The position numbers were made by a program, and so were the translations under genes. A stretch of DNA of 9,932 nucleotides, taken from contig CAZNJQ010000026.1 in the NCBI GenBank assembly GCA_964573545.1, forward strand, positions 1 to 9,932. The letters are read 5' to 3'. This DNA is from CAZNJQ01 sp964573545. Its GTDB lineage: Bacteria; Patescibacteriota; Minisyncoccia; Phycocordibacterales; UBA2135. Every line of letters starts with the position of its first letter. Within the stretch, counting starts at the first letter, position 1. The notes beneath the pieces were generated by a model that was not told the origin of the DNA, searched no databases, and worked only from the letters and a program-made list of their open reading frames with translations. Positions 1-5,474 of the stretch are shown here, piece by piece.

Positions 1-1
1 G

Positions 2-82
2 CCGGGCGATTTCAACCGTGCGGCGCACTACTCAGACGTAAAAAGCGCGAACGGGTTCATCTGCGGCCCGCGCACGGAGTGA
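2..82 (+). CDS. C-terminal tail of an unidentified protein (cut by window edge)
   Basis: An open frame runs from the first complete codon in this frame to a TGA at 80-82, giving 26 residues that end in a Phe-Ile-Cys-Gly-Pro-Arg-Thr-Glu tail. The start and nearly all of the gene lie outside the window. The tail is rich in Asn, Ser, Tyr and Gly, with one Cys near the end. This vaguely recalls the last strand of formylglycine-generating-enzyme-like or other small extracellular domains, but it is too short to assign. It ends 39 bases before the next gene, whose putative promoter begins just after this stop. Confidence 0.4.
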   Translation, partial: PGDFNRAAHYSDVKSANGFICGPRTE

Positions 83-86
83 CTTA

Positions 87-115
87 TTTACAAAACACCA
101 CCCCGAGAACATACT
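87..115 (+). promoter_or_regulatory. Putative promoter of the Tat/JAMM-like gene, giving a leaderless mRNA
   Basis: TTTACA (87-92, 5 of 6 matches to the -35 consensus) and CATACT (110-115, 4 of 6 matches to the -10) are separated by 17 bases. Only six bases lie between the -10 and the ATG at 122, so transcription would start at or next to the start codon. The AAGG at 117-120 is one base from the ATG, too close to act as a normal Shine-Dalgarno. Confidence 0.4.
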
Positions 116-121
116 TAAGGA

Positions 122-1132
122 ATGCACGAAAGGCCACGCACGCCGGATGATAAAAACGGGGAATCTCGCCCAGAGACGCTGTCGCGTCGGGAGTTTTTAA
201 TACACAGCGGACGCGCTCTCTTTTTGGGGGTACTCAGTGCGAGTATTGTCGGAAGTGAGCTACGTCACGCACTGGCGGCAGAGGTAAAAGAAGGAGATTC
301 TTTACCTGAAGGGTTGCGCAGGCTCAGGAAAGAAACGCTCACGGCATATGAAGAGCAATTTGCTTTTCACATCACAAGAAACGACGGGTCGTCGGGTTGG
401 GAGAACGGATGGGGAGAGAGCGGCGGCACGACAGCGATGATATCTTTGGATTCTGTCGATGAAATTATCGCGCAAAAACCACGCCAACTTCTCATTGCGC
501 ACACGCACCCTGTCGTCGGGGCATATTACGCCCGGGTAATTTCAAGTGAAGAGAGTAAACGCATCCGAGAATCCGAAAATCCGCACCTCTCGATACCGCC
601 GAGCTTTCAGGACATCATGTCAGCCGTCGGATTCGAAGCCCGATATTCAAACACTGAGACAAAAATAGAAAACGCCGCGATTGACCCTTGGGGTGTATGG
701 AAATTCGAGGTGGACGCAGGACACCCATTCGCGCACGACGTGCTAAAGCGGAAACAAGCGCTCGAAAGCGGTGTTCGGAAACTTGATGCGAATAAAAGCG
801 TTGAGCGTTTTAAATCAAACGATGGCGATTTCTTCGCCTTGCCGCCGGCGACGAAAGAAGAATTTCTTTTGGTTTTGGAAACCCGTGCACTGGGAACCAT
901 TGATGAGGAAGCGCGGGCGATAGTCGGAGAAACACTGACGCTTTTGCGTGATTTTGAAATTCGTTACAAAAAAACCTTCGACGCACTGAATACGCGGGCG
1001 CTTGAATACATGAAAAAGTCGGCACTCGAGGCACCGCGAGAAGAAGATGCTGCCACCATGGCAAAGGAATACGCGGCCTTAGGCGCGCATGTATCATTCA
1101 CGCCATTCCATGCAATCGAGAGTTCCCGCTGA
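122..1132 (+). CDS. Tat-signal exported protein with a JAMM/JAB-like metal-binding signature
   Basis: This 336-residue protein is not one I can name. Residues 21-26 (S-R-R-E-F-L) form a textbook twin-arginine motif. A hydrophobic stretch follows at about 32-44 and an A-L-A site at 50-52, so export by the Tat route in folded form is likely. Residues 123-130 give L-L-I-A-H-T-H-P, and 160-164 give P-S-F-Q-D. Together they match the H-x-H-P...S-x-x-D core of JAMM/MPN (JAB) zinc peptidases, with candidate ligands H127, H129 and D164 and catalytic-loop S161. The spacing is unusual: about 30 residues separate HTHP from PS, where JAMM enzymes normally have about six. The conserved upstream Glu is not certain; E77, E78, E94 and E99 are candidates. 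The C-terminal half (about 205-315) is rich in charged residues and probably helical. The gene converges on the recombinase with a 12-base gap. A peptidase or isopeptidase role is inference; a metal-binding scaffold is also possible. Confidence 0.8.
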   Translation: MHERPRTPDDKNGESRPETLSRREFLIHSGRALFLGVLSASIVGSELRHALAAEVKEGDSLPEGLRRLRKETLTAYEEQFAFHITRNDGSSGWENGWGESGGTTAMISLDSVDEIIAQKPRQLLIAHTHPVVGAYYARVISSEESKRIRESENPHLSIPPSFQDIMSAVGFEARYSNTETKIENAAIDPWGVWKFEVDAGHPFAHDVLKRKQALESGVRKLDANKSVERFKSNDGDFFALPPATKEEFLLVLETRALGTIDEEARAIVGETLTLLRDFEIRYKKTFDALNTRALEYMKKSALEAPREEDAATMAKEYAALGAHVSFTPFHAIESSR

Positions 1133-1142
1133 TATATTCAGC
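1128..1142. terminator. Weak hairpin between convergent genes
   Basis: GCTGA (1128-1132), a five-base TATAT loop and TCAGC (1138-1142) form a five-pair stem that includes the stop codon of the upstream gene. A modest T-rich run follows on the plus strand. It lies where two convergent genes meet, so a shared weak terminator is possible, but the stem is short. Confidence 0.25.
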
Positions 1143-1144
1143 TT

Positions 1145-2104
1145 CTATATTCTTCGTTTCCCGTGAAACGCACGGTGAATGTCTTTTAAGTGCTTATCGG
1201 TCACGTGAGTATACACCTGTGTCGTCGCAATATGCGCATGCCCCAAAAGCGCCTGCACACTCCGAAGGTCGGCGCCGTTTTCAAGAAGGTCAGTGGCAAA
1301 TGAGTGGCGTATGATGTGCGGGGTCACTTTTTTATCGATACCTGCCTTTATCGCATAGTATTTTATGATGCGCTCGACAGAGCGGGAGGTGAGACGCATA
1401 GAAACATTTGACATGTGCTTGTCCGCCAAAGCCTTGGCGCCGGCGGAACCTTTACCATTTGACTTTGAAATGCGAACAAACAAAGCATCGTCGACGTCCA
1501 TTCTTTTGTCTAAATATTTTTTGAGCGCATCCTTTGCGCGCGCCGAGAGAAACACGAGGCGCACTTTCTCTCCTTTGCCGCGCACGGAAAATTCGTCACG
1601 TTTCAGGTCAATGTATCGCGACAGGGCACAGAGCTCTGAAACCCGAAGCCCTGTCGAGAACAAAAGCTCAAGCATCGCTTTGTCGCGGAAGCCCCGAAGG
1701 GTGTCGGCATCGGGCGCCTTAAGCAAGCGCCCGAGCTCCTCCCCCGAGATAAGATCTAAACTCCGGTCACCCGCTTTCGCAAGCTCGATCCTATCCGGTG
1801 AGATAACGGCGTCTCCGCGCTTCAGGAGGTATTTAAGAAATGACCGAAGTGCGATAAGGTAATAATTTTGCGTTTTCTTTTTTAGCGTTGTGTTGCCGTC
1901 CGGCCGCTTTACGCTCTGGCGGTTCAAAAAAAGACGGTACCGCCGCACGAGGTCTTCGGTAATGTCTTCCGGCGCGCCAACTCCGGCAAATGAGAAAAAA
2001 TGCGCAAGGTATCTCCCGTAATTTTCGACGGTCTTCAAGCTTCTTCCCTTTTCAATTTCAAGGTACTCCAGAAATTCTCTCTGTCTCTTCTCAAGGGTGC
2101 TCAT
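1145..2104 (-). CDS. Xer-family tyrosine recombinase
   Basis: This 319-residue site-specific recombinase/integrase cuts and rejoins DNA through a 3'-phosphotyrosine link. Residues 1-100 are the helical core-binding (SAM-like) domain, and about 115-319 the catalytic domain. All catalytic residues are present: R154 (G-L-R-V-S-E-L), K177 (R-G-K-G-E-K), H263 and R266 (H-I-I-R-H), H289 (L-L-G-H-A) and nucleophile Y298 (V-Y-T-H). Size and motif style fit the XerC/XerD/XerA group that resolves chromosome dimers, rather than a phage integrase. The single copy here cannot be assigned to XerC or XerD. Residues about 209-240 form a longer, Lys/Ser/Gly-rich insert before the last conserved block. The start at 2104 is chosen because AAGGA lies eight bases upstream, and because the open frame further upstream (to 2257) runs through the rpsO promoter and encodes aromatic-rich, non-Xer sequence. 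It is divergent from rpsO. Confidence 0.93.
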   Translation of the reverse strand: MSTLEKRQREFLEYLEIEKGRSLKTVENYGRYLAHFFSFAGVGAPEDITEDLVRRYRLFLNRQSVKRPDGNTTLKKKTQNYYLIALRSFLKYLLKRGDAVISPDRIELAKAGDRSLDLISGEELGRLLKAPDADTLRGFRDKAMLELLFSTGLRVSELCALSRYIDLKRDEFSVRGKGEKVRLVFLSARAKDALKKYLDKRMDVDDALFVRISKSNGKGSAGAKALADKHMSNVSMRLTSRSVERIIKYYAIKAGIDKKVTPHIIRHSFATDLLENGADLRSVQALLGHAHIATTQVYTHVTDKHLKDIHRAFHGKRRI

Positions 2105-2117
2105 AGAATATATCCTT

Positions 2118-2146
2118 ATTTTACGAAATGCGTGCGCGTCGCACAA
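2118..2146 (-). promoter_or_regulatory. Putative promoter of the Xer recombinase gene
   Basis: Read on the minus strand, TTGTGC (2146-2141), 17 bases and TAAAAT (2123-2118, 5 of 6 matches) lie upstream of the ATG at 2104. The predicted start point is near 2111, leaving a leader of about seven bases. The AAGGA at 2117-2113 would then be mostly untranscribed, so either a promoter further upstream or a leaderless-type start must operate. It is back to back with the rpsO promoter. Confidence 0.4.
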
Positions 2147-2170
2147 TATTATCCTGAGCGGCAACATTAT

Positions 2171-2199
2171 TTGACAAAAACACGTATGTATGCTAGGAT
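2171..2199 (+). promoter_or_regulatory. Strong sigma70-type promoter upstream of rpsO
   Basis: A perfect -35 TTGACA (2171-2176), a 17-base spacer and TAGGAT (2194-2199) preceded by TGC (extended -10) make this the best promoter in the window. The start point would be near 2206, giving a leader of about 42 bases. That leader holds a small hairpin (GGTTG 2213-2217 with CAACC 2223-2227) and no Shine-Dalgarno sequence. Confidence 0.7.
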
Positions 2200-2231
2200 A
2201 AGGGGCATAGAAGGTTGTATACCAACCACCG

Positions 2232-2240
2232 TGATATACT
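2232..2240 (+). promoter_or_regulatory. Second, extended -10 element directly before rpsO
   Basis: TGA followed by TATACT (2235-2240) ends seven bases before the rpsO ATG. An extended -10 at this distance would start transcription on the start codon. No good -35 is present 16-18 bases upstream, so activity rests on the extended motif. The same TGA-TATA(C/A)T plus seven bases plus ATG layout recurs before the gene after pnp. Confidence 0.35.
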
Positions 2241-2247
2241 GTGAACC

Positions 2248-2511
2248 ATGATTTCAAAAAAGCACAAGGAAACCATTGTTAAAAAATTCGGCGTTCATGA
2301 AAAAGACACCGGCTCCGCCGAGGTGCAGGTTGCGTTTTTAACGAAACGCATCAACCAGCTTTCCGCCCATTTGAAGAAAAACAGAAAAGATAACCATTCG
2401 CGGCGAGGGCTTCTGCAGATGGTCGCCGCACGCCAGACGCACCTGCGCTATCTCAAGAAAAAGAACGAGCGGCGCTATAATCAAATACGAAAGAAAGTCG
2501 GCTTGAAATAA
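2248..2511 (+). CDS. rpsO: 30S ribosomal protein S15
   Basis: This 87-residue protein is a primary 16S rRNA-binding protein of the small subunit; it binds the central domain and nucleates platform assembly. The sequence is recognisable along its whole length. The D-T-G-S-A-E-V-Q-V segment (20-28) and N-H-S-R-R-G-L-L (49-56) are the family's signature and rRNA contact regions, and the basic four-helix layout and length (usual 88-89) fit. The ATG at 2248 is the only sensible start, although no Shine-Dalgarno precedes it. In many bacteria rpsO is followed by pnp and S15 represses its own translation by binding its leader. Here a UUCG-loop terminator follows, and an NYN-domain gene lies between rpsO and pnp. 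Confidence 0.98.
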   Translation: MISKKHKETIVKKFGVHEKDTGSAEVQVAFLTKRINQLSAHLKKNRKDNHSRRGLLQMVAARQTHLRYLKKKNERRYNQIRKKVGLK

Positions 2512-2521
2512 GACACGGAAC

Positions 2522-2545
2522 CATCCGCTTCGGCGGATGATTTTG
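2522..2545 (+). terminator. Rho-independent terminator of rpsO (UUCG tetraloop)
   Basis: CATCCGC (2522-2528) pairs perfectly with GCGGATG (2533-2539) around a TTCG loop, the very stable cUUCGg tetraloop. A2540 and TTTTG follow. It begins 10 bases after the rpsO stop and should separate rpsO from the NYN gene. Confidence 0.75.
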
Positions 2546-2559
2546 TATGTATTCTCCTG

Positions 2560-2579
2560 TATACTAAACTCTATATACT
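2560..2579 (+). promoter_or_regulatory. Candidate -10 elements before the NYN gene
   Basis: Two TATACT hexamers occur at 2560-2565 and 2574-2579. The second ends 11 bases before the ATG at 2591, which would give a leader of about five bases. No convincing -35 is visible for either. Because a terminator lies just upstream, the NYN gene needs its own promoter, and these are the best candidates. Confidence 0.4.
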
Positions 2580-2590
2580 AAATCCTCACC

Positions 2591-3115
2591 ATGGCCGTCA
2601 TTAAACATAAAAATCAACGCGTCGGTGTTTTTATAGACACGCAAAACCTCTACCACAGCGCGAAAAATCTCTTCAAGTCGCGGGTGAACTTTGGCGCAAT
2701 CGTTAAAGAAGCGGTCGCAGGTAGGCAGCTCGTGCGCGCCATCGCCTACGTCATCACCACGGAATCCGGCGAAGAAAAAGGTTTTTTTGAAGCGCTCGGA
2801 AAAGTCGGCATTGAAACGAAAACGAAACCGCTTCAGATATTTTTCGGCGGCGCCAAGAAAGCGGATTGGGATGTGGGCATCGCCGTTGACGCTATCAAGG
2901 TGGCACCCAAACTCGACACAATAATCCTCGCATCAGGGGACGGCGATTTCGTCCCGCTTGTCGAATATCTCCAGATCAATGAGGGATGTCAGGTTGAAGT
3001 CGTTGCGTTCGGAAAATCTTCTTCGTTACAGCTCAAAGAGGCTGCCGACGACTTTCTCGACCTAGGAGGAGAAGGCGCGCAAAAGTTTCTGATCCCATCG
3101 GGAAGGCGGCGATAA
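2591..3115 (+). CDS. NYN-domain protein, LabA/DUF88 family (putative ribonuclease)
   Basis: This 174-residue protein has an NYN fold, a PIN-like/FLAP-nuclease-like metal-dependent RNase fold. V-G-V-F-I-D-T-Q-N-L (11-20) holds the first acidic residue D16 and N19. K-A-D-W-D-V (90-95) and V-D-A-I (99-102) supply D94 and D100. I-I-L-A-S-G-D-G-D-F (111-120) is the diagnostic LabA/NYN motif with D117 and D119. The acidic quartet expected for Mg2+ binding is therefore complete. The short C-terminal tail (about 160-174) is basic and lacks the OST-HTH domain that some relatives carry. It lies between rpsO and pnp but is bounded by terminators on both sides, so it is probably transcribed alone. Cutting or binding of RNA is the likely role, inferred from fold and neighbours. 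The ATG at 2591 has no Shine-Dalgarno. Confidence 0.9.
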   Translation: MAVIKHKNQRVGVFIDTQNLYHSAKNLFKSRVNFGAIVKEAVAGRQLVRAIAYVITTESGEEKGFFEALGKVGIETKTKPLQIFFGGAKKADWDVGIAVDAIKVAPKLDTIILASGDGDFVPLVEYLQINEGCQVEVVAFGKSSSLQLKEAADDFLDLGGEGAQKFLIPSGRRR

Positions 3116-3151
3116 CTCCCCGTTACACCGCTTCCGCCTTCGTGCCACCCC

Positions 3152-3176
3152 AAAAAACGCCACTAGGCGTTTTTTT
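3152..3176 (+). terminator. Terminator of the NYN gene, symmetric (may act both ways)
   Basis: AAAAAACGCC (3152-3161) and GGCGTTTTTT (3166-3175) form a perfect ten-pair stem with an ACTA loop, ending in seven T residues. It lies 36 bases after the NYN stop codon and is the strongest terminator in the window. Confidence 0.9.
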
Positions 3177-3200
3177 GCGACACAGTGCTGGTCGCGGTAA

Positions 3201-3230
3201 TTGCTGTCGCGACGCCGAGTGTGCTACGCT
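3201..3230 (+). promoter_or_regulatory. Putative pnp promoter (extended -10)
   Basis: TTGCTG (3201-3206), an 18-base spacer and TACGCT (3225-3230) with TG at 3222-3223 resemble the TGC-TAGGAT element of the rpsO promoter. The start near 3237 would give a pnp leader of about 105 bases. The -35 lies in the loop of an inverted repeat (GTCGCG 3191-3196 with CGCGAC 3208-3213) that could serve as a protein-binding site. Confidence 0.35.
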
Positions 3231-3251
3231 TCCAGTATTAACACTAATACG

Positions 3252-3315
3252 GACAGCCGCTGTCTTCAGATATACAGATTTGAAACGCCCATACGCATTT
3301 CAGGTCTTCAATCTG
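3252..3315 (+). promoter_or_regulatory. Structured pnp leader: two consecutive hairpins
   Basis: Hairpin one is GACAG (3252-3256), loop CCG, CTGTC (3260-3264). Hairpin two pairs CAGATT (3275-3280) with AATCTG (3310-3315) and, continuing inwards, TGAAA (3281-3285) with TTTCA (3298-3302), leaving a seven-base bulge at 3303-3309. In enterobacteria a hairpin in the pnp leader is the target of RNase III and of PNPase self-repression; a similar role here is inference. Confidence 0.4.
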
Positions 3316-3341
3316 GGGAGCGCGGCATTCTGTGACACATT

Positions 3342-5468
3342 ATGAATACACAGGAATTTTCCGCAGAGATCGGCGGGAAAAAGCTCACCGCGACAGTGAG
3401 CGACCTCGTTGAGAACGCAAACGGCGCAGTTATTTTGACGTACGGCAACACGTCCGTACTTGCAACTGCCGTCATGTCCGAAAAAGAGCGCGACGGGATT
3501 GATTTCTTCCCACTCACCGTAGACTACGAAGAGCGATTCTATGCTGCGGGGCAAATCCTGGGAAGTAAGTTCGTGAGGCGGGAGGGGAGGCCGTCCGACG
3601 AAGCGATTCTTTCGGGGCGAGTCGTCGACCGGACTATACGGCCACTCTTCGACAGCCGCCTTCGACGAGAGATGCAGATAGTCATCACCGTTCTCTCGCT
3701 AGGCGCCGACGACCCTGACATACTCGCCGTAAACGCGGCGTCGCTTGCCTTGGCGATCTCCGACATTCCATGGAGCGGTCCGGCAAGCGCGATACGCATC
3801 GGAAAATCGAAAAACGAAAGCCGCCTCTTTATCAATCCGGAATATTCGTTCCGTGAAAAACCCGATATCGAGCTTGATGCCGTCATCTGCGGCAAAAATG
3901 GCGCCATCAACATGATCGAGGCAGGTGCAACAGAAATTTCCGATACCCTCATGAAAGAAGCATTCGGAGCGGCGCTTGCGGAGATAGAAAAACTTGAAGC
4001 GTTCCAAAAAGAGATCGTTGATAAAATCGGGAAACCAAAAGCGGCGGTTGCGCTGCCTGAGGCGCCAGACGCGGTCAAGGCGCTCTTTAGAGAGACCATA
4101 GAAAAACGTCTTCTTGATGCACTTTTCTCCGGTGTCGGAAAAGAACGCATCCATGCGCTCAAAGACGAGTGGCTCACTCTCGTAAAAGAAAAACTTCCGG
4201 AAGAAAACGCACTCCTTGCGGCCGCCCATTACGAAGAGGCGGTTAACTCCCTACTCCACACAGAGGCGATCAAAAACGAGCGACGCCCCGACGGAAGGGC
4301 GATGAACGAACTCCGGCCGCTCTCCGCGCGCGCCGGAGGCATTTCGTCCGTGCTTCACGGAACGGGAATTTTCTACCGAGGTGGCACGCACATACTCTCA
4401 GTCGTCACGCTCGGAGGTCCGCAAGATGCACAAATCATCGACGGTATGGAGACGAAGGGAAAAAAACGGTTTATGCATCATTATAATTTCCCACCGTTCT
4501 CGGTCGGTGAAACCGGGCGCATGGGCGGCACGAATCGGCGCATGATAGGACACGGTGCCCTTGCCGAGAAAGCGCTTGTGCCCGTAATCCCGCCAAAAGA
4601 TATCTTCCCGTATACCATCCGCATTGTATCCGAGGTCATGTCGTCGAACGGCTCGAGCTCAATGGGTTCGGTCTGTGGAGGAACGGTGGCGCTTATGGAC
4701 GCAGGCGTCCCCATTAAAACGCCTGTAGCCGGAATTGCGATGGGCCTCATGATGGAAGCACGGGATGGGAATTCGGGAACACAAAATTATAAAATCTTGA
4801 CCGATATCCAGGGGCCGGAGGATGAGCACGGGGACATGGATTTCAAGGTCGCAGGAACAAAAGACGGCATTACCGCCGTTCAAATGGATGTAAAAGTGGA
4901 AGGCGTGCCGCTTGGTATCCTCATGGAGGCGTTCGAGAAAGCGCGCGAAGCGCGGCTCCGCATCCTTGATGTTTTAACGTCGGCGCTCCCTGCACCGCGC
5001 CCGGATCTCTCGCCCGCGGCGCCGAGAATCTTCACCTTGAAATCACCAGTGGATAAAATAGGCCTTATCATTGGTCCCGGAGGAAAGACGATCAATAAAA
5101 TCGTCGAAGAGACGGGTGCGACAATTGATATTGAAGAAGACGGGACTGTCTTCATCACCGGAACAAAAGATAGTGCGCTTGCCGCACAAATGAGAGTCGA
5201 GGAGGTCATCCACGAATTTAAGCCGGGAGAAAAAGTAGACGGGACGGTTGTTAAAATCGTCGACTTCGGCGCATTTGTCCGCATCGGCCCGTCAACCGAC
5301 GGGCTTGTGCACATTTCCGAGATGGCTCCGTGGCGCGTTGAGCGGGTAAGCGACATCCTTAAAGAGGGGGATACCGTGCCAGTCATCGTTAAAGACGTGG
5401 ATAAACAAAGTGGAAAAATATCGCTCTCCATAAAGGGGTACGATCCGAATTTCTTCAAAAAGAAATGA
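3342..5468 (+). CDS. pnp: Polyribonucleotide nucleotidyltransferase (PNPase)
   Basis: This 708-residue, full-length PNPase degrades RNA 3' to 5' by phosphorolysis, releasing nucleoside diphosphates, as a ring-shaped trimer in the cytoplasm. The order is: first RNase PH-like core (about 10-145, with D-F-F-P-L-T-V-D-Y-E-E-R and R-E-G-R-P-S), all-helical linker (about 235-305), second RNase PH core (about 315-545), KH domain (about 563-622; I-G-P-G-G-K-T-I, GxxG at 578-581) and S1 domain (about 628-697). The phosphate-binding N-G-S-S-S-M-G (436-442) is intact. D494, D500 and K502 match the metal and catalytic residues D486, D492 and K494 of the E. coli enzyme. In the usual D-E-D-H-x-G-D stretch the sequence reads P-E-D-E-H-G-D, a local change that spares the ligands. 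No Shine-Dalgarno precedes the ATG; the leader is structured. The next gene starts four bases after the stop, suggesting cotranscription. Confidence 0.98.
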   Translation: MNTQEFSAEIGGKKLTATVSDLVENANGAVILTYGNTSVLATAVMSEKERDGIDFFPLTVDYEERFYAAGQILGSKFVRREGRPSDEAILSGRVVDRTIRPLFDSRLRREMQIVITVLSLGADDPDILAVNAASLALAISDIPWSGPASAIRIGKSKNESRLFINPEYSFREKPDIELDAVICGKNGAINMIEAGATEISDTLMKEAFGAALAEIEKLEAFQKEIVDKIGKPKAAVALPEAPDAVKALFRETIEKRLLDALFSGVGKERIHALKDEWLTLVKEKLPEENALLAAAHYEEAVNSLLHTEAIKNERRPDGRAMNELRPLSARAGGISSVLHGTGIFYRGGTHILSVVTLGGPQDAQIIDGMETKGKKRFMHHYNFPPFSVGETGRMGGTNRRMIGHGALAEKALVPVIPPKDIFPYTIRIVSEVMSSNGSSSMGSVCGGTVALMDAGVPIKTPVAGIAMGLMMEARDGNSGTQNYKILTDIQGPEDEHGDMDFKVAGTKDGITAVQMDVKVEGVPLGILMEAFEKAREARLRILDVLTSALPAPRPDLSPAAPRIFTLKSPVDKIGLIIGPGGKTINKIVEETGATIDIEEDGTVFITGTKDSALAAQMRVEEVIHEFKPGEKVDGTVVKIVDFGAFVRIGPSTDGLVHISEMAPWRVERVSDILKEGDTVPVIVKDVDKQSGKISLSIKGYDPNFFKKK

Positions 5469-5474
5469 TATAAT
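5466..5474 (+). promoter_or_regulatory. Perfect extended -10 overlapping the pnp stop
   Basis: TGA (the pnp stop codon, 5466-5468) directly followed by TATAAT (5469-5474) is a consensus extended -10. Seven bases later comes ATG at 5482, the second in-frame Met codon of the next gene. No clear -35 is seen. This could produce a leaderless transcript in addition to readthrough from pnp. Confidence 0.4.

Noticed and set aside
2152..2160. Third copy of the CCTGAGC repeat upstream of rpsO
   Set aside because: Only TCCTGAGC matches; the second half of the repeat is absent, so it is likely chance.
2101..2170. dif-like site near the recombinase
   Set aside because: The AT-rich segments do not form two 11-base arms around a central six bases resembling dif.
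2105..2257. Longer N-terminus of the recombinase starting at 2257 (51 extra residues)
   Set aside because: The extension is aromatic-rich, unlike any Xer N-terminus, overlaps the rpsO start and promoter, and the ATG at 2104 has a well-spaced AAGGA and begins a typical Xer core-binding domain.
3142..3345. Small plus-strand open frame upstream of pnp
   Set aside because: It begins inside the NYN terminator and runs through the pnp promoter and leader hairpins, with no recognisable protein features.
3539..4229. Long antisense open frames within pnp (minus strand), and similar ones at 4880-5458, 7268-7801 and 8095-8463
   Set aside because: They are antisense to clearly conserved genes, rich in Ser/Arg/Cys as expected of shadow frames, and show no family features.
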